Assembly: GCA_021397835.1 (NCBI GenBank)
Contig: JAJFZO010000191.1
Coordinates: 2,671,001 to 2,735,000 of the forward strand
Direction: 5' to 3'
DNA length: 64,000 nt
DNA from: Moringa oleifera
Lineage: Eukaryota > Streptophyta > Magnoliopsida > Brassicales > Moringaceae
Of this stretch, positions 48,203 through 60,195 are shown in pieces; position 1 is the stretch's first letter, and every line of letters starts with the position of its first letter. The position numbers and the translations under genes are program-made. The notes below the pieces were generated by a model. The model made no database searches. It was given only the letters and a program-made list of their open reading frames with translations, and had not been told where the DNA came from.

Positions 48203-51200
48203 ATGATCCTCTCTGTAATCGCTCCCCAACCCCTTTTGCCCTCCAACCCTAACCTCATCTTTTGCCCCAATATCAATAACGGCCAGAAGAATCTCCAGAC
48301 GAAGCAAGCCCTTCCTTCTCTCAAGCCACTCAGCGCCTCCTCTTCTGTCTCCACCAGTAGCCGCACTCTACGTCACGTGACCCACACGCTTCCCGATGAG
48401 GAAGCCCCCGAAGGTGGTGGAGGAGCATCCATGGTGTCCTCGGCCTCCGCAGTTGCGTCGGCCATTCGGGGAGCGTCGACGTCGCCGGTGGAGTTCATGC
48501 AGAGGATAGAGAATGACCATAAAACCAAACTGGTCATGCCCAGCCCTGACTTCCAACGCCTCTGCCTCGAGCAATTGGACCTCTTTCGCCGAATCGTCGA
48601 TCCCGATGCCTTCCTCTCGGTCCATTTCTACCTGTGTTTGGTTGTTAAAAAAGCAAAAGAACTTCAAGTAGAAACCTTGCTGAACTGCTTGATTTTCTTT
48701 TTCTTTTATCGTGCAGGTTTATGTGAGACCGGCTGGTAGTTATGTTATGGACCAACTGGAGCTGCGGCGAGTTACTTCTTACCCGGGGGTTAATAATACT
48801 GACATTGTCATAGTAGTGGGTAATTTTAGCATCCCTACGGGTTTACGTGCAGCTGAGGCTGCCCTTTCCAGTCAACAAGTATGTTAATGAACATGTAAAT
48901 GTAAATTTTACTTTCTTCAACAATAACACTTTTCATTGATTATTGGTTGTTGAATTTATCTGAATATAGATAGAAATTGTATCTGAGCATAGAGCAGTGG
49001 TCTTTCCAATGGTGAAGCACCCGTTTGTTGTGGGATTCTTGGTAGCTGAGCTACCCTTGATAGAACGCGAAGGGGAAAATGAGGGACACAATTTGGTTCA
49101 TTGCCCTTCTCCTGATGAAGTCTATGCTTTGCCGCCAACCTCAGATGTGAAACCGTGGGAAATTCAGTCCATTGATGATGAGGCATTTAGGATGAATGTG
49201 TTTACTGCTGAGCAGAGATCAAATGCCATCAACATCTCTCGTTCTCTGGCTATGGCATATGTTATGGATCAGGTAATTTACATATTCCTTTCTCTTGTAT
49301 TATTCTTAGCTGAAGATTATAATTTGATGTTGTTCAGAAAAGTTGTGATGATCAATAGATCTTGGTTTTAACAGAAAGAGGTGAATGGCCAATACACATA
49401 TCCTTAAGATAGAATACACAAAGCTGTCACATGCCATGTAATAGCTTTTTGTTTCTTCTCCTAAATTATACTTCCATTTGTAGTGTAGTATTTTCCTATG
49501 TAACTGTTTTCTGGGTTTTCATGGTCATTATTGCTACTTACACTGCTTTGTTTCTTTTTTTTTTTTTTTTGTTCTCTTTTGAGAGGTTGTTTCACCACGC
49601 AGCATTGCGCAACTGTGTCTTGAGTAGCCTTAAATCTCTTACTTGCTCTGTTTTTATGCAGAAAGCGCTTTTGCTTCAGCAATCAGCATGGCAAAACAAT
49701 GTTAGGATGAGTAGCTTGGTTGAGCAGGTAAGATGTCTGATTGATTAAGTATAGCACTTTGATTCTTGCTTTTACTTTGTGAAATTACTTTTATTTCCCA
49801 CGTGTTACTATCCACAGATCCGTGGTCCTCTCTCTACCATTCGGACTTTAAGTAAAATGCTATCCGTTCACACAAAGAAAACTGAGGTCTGTACTTTTGT
49901 TTAACATCAGCTGTTTTAAATAATATATCTATACCTTTTTTTCTCAAGGTATATTTATGCAAGAATTTTATGACTGTTAGATTTCTTATGATATCGTGGA
50001 AGATATTCTCGTGCAAGGGGACCGATTGAGAGATACCCTTCAAGAACTCCAGGATGCTGTTTCTTTGACAAAGGTTTTCTATCTCTCTCTGACTTCCTTG
50101 ATGACATAATCTGTGTCTATTTTTTTGTTTTGATAAATTCCGTTCTTTAAGGTATTCCTGAATATGTTTTCTTGGTTTATCTTGTCCCATTCTCTTTCAC
50201 CTCCCCGTTGACTATCAAGCTTCTTGCTGCCAAACTAGCTTCATGGACTATGCCATTTGAGTCATTTCTTAGTCGTCACACTTATAAATAGTCAGTGTTA
50301 CATGCCTGTTTGTTAGAATGTTCAAGTAAAATTTTTCTTATGCTCTCTTGAACCAACTTTCTCTATAAGATTATTCTTATTTTTTAAATTTTTAGTTGAA
50401 GGAAGACCAACTGTGTGATAACATCTCTCATGGTATTCTGTAGGCTAATATATTGCGTTACAATGAAGAAACATTAAAGAAGATGCATAATGCCCGTTCT
50501 GAGTCTCTGAGGTCTCAACTATCATATAACTTTTCAAGAGAAAGTTCAAGCACTGAGTTGCCAAATTCTGCTGGACAACTTCCTCTAAATTCAGGAGCCA
50601 AGGATTTAGAGATGCCCATGCCTCCTCTGGCTTTGGCACCTCTACAACATGGAATCAGGTAGGTTTTGGCCATCAATGGGTTCTGTTTCACCTTCTGGAA
50701 TACAGAAATATTATTGAAGAATATATTACCAGTGTCAATAAACGGCAGATATCACATAGTTTTTTTTTCTAGAGCCAAACTAGTTTTTTTGGAATTTCTC
50801 TGAGTTGTCGCGCTGTTTGCTAGGTAATAAATGTTGCTATGATTAGGCATTAATCCCAGCTTAATTCTGATCCTGGGCTATTGAACAGGGAGCTTTCCAC
50901 TGATGGTCAATGTTGTATATTCTTTTCTCCTCTCATGGGATAGGAGCTGTGACCATTAGTGTGTGGATTTAAAGAAACAACTCAAATCCAAAATCCTGCC
51001 CCATTCAATTTCTGGATGCAGGATACTTTACTTTCATTTAACTCGTATTTTTGAAAATTTGAGAATAGATTTTGCTTATGTTTTTCATTTATGTCAGGAA
51101 GACCGTGCAATGTGTGTCATGTGCTGCTAGATTTGGTTGAGGCAGTGAGACCTCTTGCCCGTAACCAGCAGCGTGTGGTGGAACTACGTGAACTCTCGCA

Positions 51201-51831
51201 GTCTTTGGAAGTTGCTGTAGAAGAACCTGCTTTGCGCCAGGCTCTGAGCAATTTAATTGAGGGTGCTTTGTTGCGTACCCATGTTGGGGGGAAGGTCGAA
51301 ATTGTGTCCACTGGAGCACCTGCTGGCGGTGCTCTAGTGGTAATTGATGATGATGGACCTGACATGCATTATATGGTAAGTTATGGCAAACTTCAGCTGA
51401 TTGGGTTTTTATGCACAGTATTGGTTACTTTTTTTTGATGTATTATCTTTTGTTCATCATATGCTTAGGATAGACTCGGTAACATTTCTTTTTGATATAT
51501 TAGGGAATAGTGCTTAGGGGATGATATGAAATTTGTTAGGGGTGACCAGATGTTTGTTGATGGTGCTTGTCTGCAGACACAAACGCACTCACTCACACCA
51601 TTTGGAGTGGAACTCTTCTCTCAAAACATGGTCGAAGACAACATGACATGGAATTTAGTTGCTGGGCTGACCGTGGCCTGTGAAATATTGGAGAGCTATG
51701 GTTGTGTTGTCCGTGTCATATCACCTAGGAGCACAGATGCTGCCCTTGGAGCTGGTGGAACTCGTGTAGAACTCTGGCTTCCTACTTATGCTGCATTATC
51801 TGATGTAAATGACCTCTTACATGAAGCATAG
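48203..51831 (+). CDS. CSK: Chloroplast sensor kinase CSK
   Basis: CSK is the plastid histidine-kinase-like protein of cyanobacterial origin that couples plastoquinone redox state to chloroplast transcription, acting with SIG1 and PTK. Nine exons join to 617 aa: 48203-48619, 48717-48878, 48970-49272, 49662-49727, 49818-49886, 49981-50073, 50444-50658, 51102-51375 and 51577-51831. A Ser/Pro-rich transit peptide (MILSVIAPQPLLPSNPN) is followed by a GAF-like sensor region (FMQRIENDHKTKLVMPSPDF to AMAYVMDQ), a dimerisation helix (SSLVEQIRGPLSTIRTLSKM) and an ATPase domain with EPALRQALSNLIEGALLRTH (N box), VVIDDDGPDM (G1) and GAGGTRVELWLP (G2). The phospho-acceptor His of ordinary kinases is replaced: SHELRTPL corresponds to VEQIRGPL. 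Exon 8 must use the second of two nearby AGs to stay in phase. Arabidopsis CSK (At1g67840, about 611 aa) is similar in length. Confidence 0.93.
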
Positions 51832-54820
51832 ACCCTGGCAGAGTGAATAAGCCCCTACCCCCCAATGTCAAAGTCATATAAAGGTGAGTAGCGTTTTCAG
51901 GGGATGATGTATAGTGTATGTCAACACTGTATATAGCAAATTTTAAGGTCTTTTAAGAAGCCCCACAAGTTGTTAAACAGTGCAGAAACTTCAAGCACAA
52001 TCTATATTGTATGAAAAGGTTGGTGAAAGCAAAGAAAATTTAGCTATCAAACTTTTGATGCCATTTTTGTCCAATTTCTCTCTCTCTGACAGAAGCACTT
52101 GTGGGTGGGCAAGCTGGGTCGGGTCGTGTAGTCATGGGCTTTAAGTCCACAGTGTTTTGCCTCAGATGAAGGAGCCATCCTTGTCAAGAAAACCTGCAGA
52201 TAAGCGAAGGATGGTGCTGGTGCACCGCCCAACCAACAAGACTTGAATGTTTAGTGGCCTGACATTCAAACACGCCAAGCACTTGCCTCAGCCCTTACCT
52301 TCGCGTAAGTTTAGTTTTTCAAGTAAGCAGCCTCAACCATCAATTCCTTCTACCGTCTTGCAAGTTTCTGTATTTGTACCTAAAAGTCAACTACGCCTAA
52401 CCAGTAACAACCAACTTAATCGTTAATTCTTCCTGTTTCTAACCCAAAATCTCATTGGAACTCTGTTACCCATTTAGATTCTCCAAGTCAACTACGCCTA
52501 ACCAGTAACAACCAACTTAATCGTTAATTCTTCCTGTTTCTAACCCAAAATCTCATTGGAACTCTGTTACCCATTTAGATTCTCCATTGATACTAGGATT
52601 CTGGGCGTGCGAGTTTCTCCTATTCCAAATGAAGCAATAAGTCCTGAGTTGGGAAATCCAACCTCAGAAAACTAGAATATTGTTAACTAACTTGATAACA
52701 TATAATAATAAAATTATTCTTTTGAGACGTGGCGGCATGAACCATCAGTTTGTAGTCATACATACGTTTCATATGTGTCAATCCATGGTGTGGTCAACCC
52801 ATGCTACCGGCATGAATGAAGGTCAAAGTCAAATCCAACCCTCACAAATCATGACGCATTGCACGATCCCCCCCCCCCCCCCTCCCAAAAAAAAAAAGAA
52901 AATATTATTGATTTTAATTATTTGTTAATGCAAGTGATTAGTGCTATGTAATGTAATTGCCATCTACATTTTCAAAAAGAAAAAACTATGATGTTTCTTT
53001 CCTTCATTTATTAATGATATTATGTTTGTTTCAGTTTATTCTGTGTGACAATGACACTTTTTTTAAAATTTCTGGTAGTATCATACTATATTATAAGCTA
53101 AAAGGAATTAAATATCACCAGGTAACATATCTTGATTCAGGGTCACATTGAAGGGTAACTCTTATTTACATCAATATTTATGGGTAAATTAAATTGTCAC
53201 TAAATCCAGCAGATAAGGCAACTTGGGTTCCGTTGGGTATTGATGAAATGTGGCCCATTAGGTACCTTAGATCATGACTGGTCACTGGCATTTCTGACCC
53301 TATCACAACCCAAGGTCTTGTCTCATTTAGTTGCTCGAAGCCTCACCTAATTTCTTTCTAAATCACATACTAATTGTCAGGATTAAAGTAGCTCTTATCT
53401 TAACTAACCAAAAGAGATCAGTTTCTCCAAAGCAACTCTATCTTTTCAGAACCCTTTATCCTCTAATACCATTTTGATAGAAGTTACTTCATCAACCAGT
53501 ATACAAAATTATACATTATGAAATTTTTGATCCATAATCTAATATCATTAACTCATAACATATGATTTTTTCTTTTTCTTTTTTTGAATTTTGAGGAGTG
53601 GAGGCAGCATTTATATTGGGGGACCTTGTCTTAAATATTTGTCCCGATGGGAAGAGTGGCGGAAGGAGCAATCCGTGCCCTTAGCCAGTAGATTTGAAGG
53701 ACAAGGTCATCGTCTTGACCCTTCAGGCTTTCAGTTGATTTTGAATGGTGCCGTATAGGATAGGCCAAAATTGGTTTGCCCTTCAAAACCAAACCTCTAT
53801 CGTCTTCACATGTTGAAGAAAAATGGTGAACAGTATTAATAATTTTCTCGCCTTGATGAAGCAATCAAGGAGAGAGTTAAGGAGCCATTAATTAAGGCTT
53901 TCTTCTCCTCAACTCCAATGACTAGAAGAATTTGGTTGACTAATAAAACCGTTTCTCTGATCTTTCCTTCTCAACATGGCTATGACTTTTCCTTCCATGG
54001 AGTTGGAGTAGCAAAATGCAACACTTGGCAAGCTTTCTGTTGAAAGCCTGGGAGAATCAAGACTGCTTAATCACCATTTTTATGCTGTAAAAAAATCTTA
54101 AGTCCCCTGGAATTATGCTCTCCACATGGGTTTTGAAGTAGCTCTCATGGGCAAAGACTGAAGACACACAACACAACACAATTCATGTACTTTTTTTTTC
54201 CCCATATCTTATTTCCTTAACAATGAGAATTTGCTAATTCTAATAAAGCTATAAGCAAGAATATGCATATATTCTCCCCATACGCACTATCCTGAAAAGG
54301 GTGAAAGTCTATCAAATACGAAAAACCAGATTATTGCATATAACAATGCTGCTTTTAGCGCTGTAATCCTATAAGAATCTGCGGAGATGGAGTTTACCCT
54401 TTTGAAAGATACCAAATTTTTTTTTTTTTTAAGTATGATAGTATGGCAGTTTTGATACTATATAGGTAACTATCATTTCATTTAGAAAATAAAGATTTAA
54501 AAAGCTATTTAAATATATGAATGTAATATTGTTTGCAAATTTGATTAGAATTGATTTAGGGGTAAAGACTGCCACAGAAATCCATCTTTTCGAAAGGACA
54601 GATAAAGCCCACAGAAAATTACAGTTCACTTTACACATTTGATTATTTTGGTATAAATCAGATGCCAAAAATTACAAAAGTAAAAGTTCCCTTCTTTTTC
54701 TTATTTGTCTGCGAATTGGCACTGATAGGTGAAAGAAACCTCTTTTTTTTTTATAGAACTGTCCATAATCTCATAAAATTCTAACGGAATCGCAACAAAG
54801 GTGTAGCCTTTATATTGGGA
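51832..54820. other. Spacer between CSK and DUF707
   Basis: CSK 3' UTR occupies about the first 200 bp. The spacer holds a perfect 101 bp tandem duplication (52384-52585), a C13-16 tract followed by an A tract (about 52867-52900) and AT-rich segments. No gene was recognised; short frames lack known domains. Confidence 0.45.
52384..52585. repeat. Perfect 2 x 101 bp tandem duplication
   Basis: The unit from aagtcaactacgcctaacc to gttacccatttagattctcc occurs twice directly head to tail (52384-52484 and 52485-52585). I see no mismatch between copies, which implies a very recent event, gene conversion, or an assembly artefact. Confidence 0.9.
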
Positions 54821-56596
54821 AGTGCATGTACAACGTAAAGATTTAATCTTCACTTCCCTCTTCCAAAATCGCACGCACAGACGCGTCGATCTTGTAGCTC
54901 ACCTTAACCTGAAAGAAGAAGGGAAATATCAAGGAAAAATATCGGGGGTTATTTCTTTTTTTCTCCCCCCGAAACTCCTGCTTGATTCTCAGCGTTTTTT
55001 GTTTTTTTTTTTTTGGGGTTTTCAAAAAGGCGATCACGAGGTGTTGAGAGGTTTAAAGCGGGGATTTCGTTTCGCGAGAAGTGATTTTCCCGTGATTATT
55101 GGGTACTTGAGTTTCTGTTTGCCAGATCTTGCTCAGTTACTGGGAAATCTTTAATTTCAGGTACTTTTGGGACGTTTTTTTTTTAATTTGTTCTTTGAAG
55201 TGTTTAATGGCTTTTCTGTCTTTTATGCTTGGTTTCTGAGAAAATCTACTGGATTGTACTTTGATGAAGGGAAACCTCTGTTTAGTGTGTCTGATTCATC
55301 AATTTAACTTTGATTTCTTTAAGTAAGAACTAAAACAACATGAAAACTAGGACTTGCTACTTGAACTTTTTAAAAGTGTATCAGACTTGGAACATTTACC
55401 TTGATCAGTTCCTTTCTATGCTATTAAGTTCTCTTTGTTAATTTTTTTTAATGGTTTCAGTTCTTATTTTTCATTTCTTACTCCAAGAATTCTCTCTTGG
55501 AAGCTGCCTATCCATTTTAATGAATATTTTCAGTTGTCTCAAAATTATTTTAATTGATTGATGTCAAATTAATATGTAAATTGCAGAAACCATTGAAGTG
55601 TTAGCAAACTTTTAGCTAACTTTATGCTCGGGTTTATGTTTTCTGTCGTTTTTATTTTCTGTAACTTTCAATCTAAGCAAGCAAAGTCGTCTGTATTGCA
55701 GCAGTAGATATAGGGTCTCCCGATTTGCCAAGTAAAAAATGACTTTAGGTTCTGGTCAAAAAAATGAGCACATGGTTACTTAATCATGGAGGTGCTAAGT
55801 TGAGCATTCAAATTAGGTGCTTGGCCAGTGATTACTCCTTGGAGTTGTCTTTTGTCAAAAGGAAGCACATGGCTGCTTCTGTAGGGTTGCTTGTAGGTGG
55901 TTATGGCAAAAAGTTTACTGCTCATAATTTTACTCTTATGCCATTTGATGAAATGCTACTTGCATGGTTTGAGTGGTCTATGCTTGATTCCTTCCTAAGT
56001 TTAAAGCTCATGAAAATTGTTTACATTTTGGTTTTCAGTATTTGGGGTGTAGGACTAGGGTTTAGTGTAATTGTCCCTTGGGCATTCTTGAGTTCCACAA
56101 TACCCATTCTATAAGTAGGATGCATTTGCGGAGATGGAATATGGGAGAGTTCATGAATACATTTCATATCTGCGCAAGTATTTTCTTGCCACGAGTTATC
56201 ATCTTGAGCTCCTGTCAGCTTGTTGTTCCCTGGTGGCATCTTTACTTGTGACTTGTGAGTGCCACTTAAGAAGATCATGAAGTTTATAGTCTTGAAATTT
56301 TATTTTTGTTCACTCAATTCTGCTCCAGTGTTGGTTGATATCTGATTGAACTATAATTTCAGCTTATTTTCTTGATGATTGTTGTCCTAAATATATATGC
56401 TGTCTGTAGTGTTCTTAAACTAATGTAACTTTTTTATACAATGTTCTGGTCAAATCAGGTTTTGTGCTCTTTCCAAGATTCTTTCTGTCTGCTTTATGAA
56501 GAACCAGCAACTCAACAGCTGTTAATGATATTAAAAAGGCCTTGCTTTGTTGATACTCAATTTGTAGTGAATCACAGTGCGGAGATTGTAAATACA
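54821..56596 (+). other. Probable DUF707 5' leader and leader intron
   Basis: A CT-rich leader-like segment ends at TTTCAG|GTACTTTT (donor near 55161). A believable acceptor follows at CAAATCAG|GTTTTG (56458), just before the coding start. This suggests a 5' UTR exon plus an intron of about 1.3 kb, common upstream of plant housekeeping genes. The last leader part contains a short upstream ATG frame near 56495 (nine codons) and an in-frame ATG at 56525, 24 codons before the chosen start. Confidence 0.35.
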
Positions 56597-59500
56597 ATGG
56601 GAACCCTGGCTCGCAGGTGCTTAAATTCTGATGACTCCTTCCATTAAAGCGCACATGCTCTAAAATTTATTTGAAGAAACTTCACCTGCTTCTTGTCAGA
56701 TTAATTTATCAAATTAATCTAACATTTTATCTTGTGTGGCTGCAGTTCGGTTTGTAGAAAGCCAAACGAGAGTATGAGGCTTATTGTTACAACTTTCACT
56801 GGAATAGTTTTTGGCTTCTTAATAGGAATTTCGTTTCCAACATTGTCGTTAACTAAGGTACTAGAGCTTTGAAGTTCTTTTCTTTTTCTCACTTACATTT
56901 AAATGTTGTGGTTTTATTGTTCCTCATGTTATGGGCATAATCATGTCTTTGATTGAATCTTCTGTGAAGGTAGATAGGATACTTATGCTGTGTCTAAATT
57001 TTGCAGCTGAGTCTTCCAACCATCCTTCTTCCTCTGTTGATCTCTCATACATTGATGAAAAGAAATTGGCTCAGTCAACTCAAATTGTGAATGTGTGGTC
57101 CGCCTTGAAGAATTTTAATAGCAGCTCATCTCCCGCTCAAAGTTCAAATGATACGTCAAAGGTATGCCTCCTCACCTTTATTTTAGCTTAAGAATAATTT
57201 CCACAGTTACAGGTGTTACGTGGTCAAATATTTATCTTAATTGCTGCTTAAGAATATATCATTTGGATCAAGCTCCTAAATACTTATTCAAGATTAAGAA
57301 TTTGTTAGGAATTTTTAGGATATTGGGAATAGTACGTGGGTTTTGATATCCATTTCCTCTCCTAATTCCATGGGCAGAGAGGTTTTTCTGATCTAGAACT
57401 AAACTTAGGGATGAAATGCCTTAGTTCTTTTATCATTTGGAAGCAAGAGAATGAAGGTACAGAACTGATTTGACAAAGGAATGAAACTGGTGCTAAGCAA
57501 AAGGAAAGATAGGAATTGAATGAAACCTCTAGATAGTGTCAGAGAAAATCTGTCTTCATGAGGGTTCATATCTACTCATATATGTTGTGTTAAAAAGATG
57601 AGGTTGCGACATACTGGTGCATGTAAATCTTAAGAAATATGAACAGAGTGTGTTTAATTTTTTTTCTAACTTGCATTTTGTGCTCCTTTTATGGTACTGC
57701 TACAGATTTGGGTCCCATCAAATCCCCGAGGTGCAGAATTACTGCCACCGGGTATTGTTGCAGCTCAATCAGACTTCTACTTGCGCAGACTGTGGGGCAA
57801 CCCTAATGAGGTGTGTATACAATCACTATTTATGACACAATTTGAACCTAGATTTTCTTATACATTTTTTTTTTCAATTTTCCGGTATGTATTTGAAGCT
57901 ATGATTTTGATGGAAATTGTAAGAAAAACTTCTTATGGTTTGAATCCAGTAACTGAATTGAAATGGTACTTGGGATTTGTAGGGAACAATTTGATTGTAT
58001 AGAGCTTTCTTTTTGATAATCTCATGCTAACTTAGAAGCAAGCTACAAGGAAGTAAATGGGAAAAACCTATTCAACATTTATCAGTTTAATGCTAATGAC
58101 TGTAAAATGATAAATGAAGGCTGATATCATGATGCAATGTCAGCATACTTGGAAATCATCATTTTTCAGAGGAGTAGATGAAAAATTGATGGCAGAATCT
58201 TGAAATGGGAGAAGGGTGATGTTTGAAAATTTCTCTTCCAATATATACATTGGATTCACATAAAGAATAGTGCATTTCCTTTTGATAGTCCATGGATTCA
58301 TAAAATAAAAAAGAAAAAGAAAAAAGAAAGATAACTTTTTACGTCTATTTATGGGTCTTGGTAGTAATTACACTTATATGATGCTGAGGTGCCTTGATTC
58401 CTCAGATTGTTGCTGTTGCTGTTGACTTCTTACATTGAGATGTTAGAATGTGATGATCTTTAATTTTTGATTTTTGGTGTTTGATTGAGTTTCAGGACTT
58501 GACAACCACTCCAAAGTATCTTGTTGCCTTCACTGTTGGTTATGATCAGAGAAACAACATCGATGCATGCGTCAAAAAGGTTTGTCTCATTCTCATCTCC
58601 TCCCTCCTTTTTCTTTATGTGCACGTGACTAAATCTGTTTCTCCGACAGTTTTCGGGAAACTTCACAATTGTTCTATTTCATTATGATGGCCGAGCAACT
58701 GAATGGGATGATGAATTCGAGTGGTCCAAGCAAGCTATACATGTTAGTGTAAGGAAGCAGACTAAATGGTGAGTAACTATTGAGTATAATTCATATTTGC
58801 TAGTGGTCTTGGATATGCTGGGTGTGGATTTATTTTTGATGATCATAATTTTAACTCTGTGATTTGACCAAGGTGGTATGCAAAGCGATTTTTGCATCCT
58901 GACATTGTGGCACCATATGACTACATCTTTCTCTGGGATGAAGACTTGGGGGTTGAGCATTTCAATGCAGAAGAGTGAGTGTTGTAGCTTTGCAATTGTA
59001 GTTTTGTTTCATTTATTTTACTCAAGATGTTTTAACCTTCATCCATTGTTCAGATACATTAAGCTGGTGAGGAAGCATAGTTTGGAGATTTCGCAGCCTG
59101 GTCTGGAACCTAACAAAGGGTTGACATGGCAGATGACAAAGAGAAGAGGAGATCGTGAAGTTCACAAGTAAGAAAGATGGGATAATTGTGCTAATTTTCT
59201 TTGAAGTCAGATGAAATAATATGACAAAATTAAATCTTTGCCCTTTTGCTCTAAATTTAATCAGGGAAACAGAGGAAAAACCAGGCTGGTGTTCTGATCC
59301 TCACTTGCCTCCCTGTGCAGCGTATGAATCCCTTTCTGTTTGGCTGTTGATGGGCATATGATTTAATTTCCCTCTGTCGGTGCAACTATTTAGATTAGTT
59401 GATCTAACTCTTCTGTCCTTTGATGAATGCAGATTTGTTGAGATCATGGCTCCAGTTTTTTCAAGAGATGCATGGCGGTGTGTCTGGCATATGATTCAGG

Positions 59501-60195
59501 TGCCACGAGCAATCCAAATTGCTCTTTTTCCTTCGTCCTCTGTTCCTGTTTCTGCTATACATAAATATAGATATGTTGCTTATCACCGCATTCCTCTTGC
59601 CAATGCAGAACGATTTGATTCATGGCTGGGGTCTTGATTTTGCTCTCAGAAAATGTGTTGAGGTCAGAGACCTGTTTCTATCAGCTTTAATCATCTCTTC
59701 CTTTTATTGTTACTGGTGCAATTATGACACATTTCCTTACTAAATACTGGTGTATCTCTCTTGAAAACAGCCTGCCCATGAGAAGATTGGAGTAGTCGAT
59801 TCTCAATGGATTGTTCATCAAACTGTTCCGTCTCTGGGCAACCAGGTAATCTGAAATCTTTCTCCCATCATTTTTTTTTTCCTTCCTTTTTCATTTTTCA
59901 ATGCTAGTGTTGCTGGGATTATCTACTTACCCTGCTTGTTTTCTTTCGGTAGGGAGAAGCGCAAAATGGGAAGGCACCATGGCAAGGGGTATACCCACAT
60001 TCATTATATTTTCTTTCTTTCTCAGAGTACTTCAAAATTTTCTGATAAGAGATTGTTTATTTTTTGCTGATGATTTTATGGTGGTGGCAGGTGAGGGAGA
60101 GATGCAAAAAGGAGTGGACTATGTTCCAGAGCAGGATGGCTCTAGCAGAGAAGGCTTATTTTAGAGAAATTGCATCCAATTCTACAGCTAATTAG
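56597..60195 (+). CDS. DUF707 protein, one base missing in exon 3
   Basis: DUF707 proteins are plant type II membrane proteins of unknown activity, sometimes misnamed lysine-ketoglutarate reductase trans-splicing-related. Fourteen coding exons: 56597-56616, 56746-56857, 57007-57161, 57706-57810, 58496-58579, 58650-58768, 58873-58974, 59054-59167, 59265-59321, 59433-59499, 59609-59662, 59771-59845, 59953-59988 and 60091-60195, about 401 residues. N-terminus MGTLAR, anchor RLIVTTFTGIVFGFLIG, then IWVPSNPRGAELLPPGIVAA, DFYLRRLWG, LFHYDGRATEW, KWWYAKRFLHPDIV, the acidic WDEDLGVEHFNAEE, GLTWQMTKRRGD, PCAAFVEIMAPVFSR, IQNDLIHGWGLDFALRKC, GVVDSQWIVHQ and KKEWTMFQSRM. Exon 3 is 155 nt although both borders are phase 0; frame 1 reads KLSLPTILLP and the needed frame resumes at SVDLSYIDEKK near 57031. 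All other exons are intact, so this is either a recent lesion or a sequence error. Arabidopsis relatives: At1g67850, At1g13000 and At3g26440. Confidence 0.88.

Noticed and set aside
52867..52900. Poly-C then poly-A tract
   Set aside because: A simple homopolymer tract, prone to sequencing error; no evidence of a retro-insertion.
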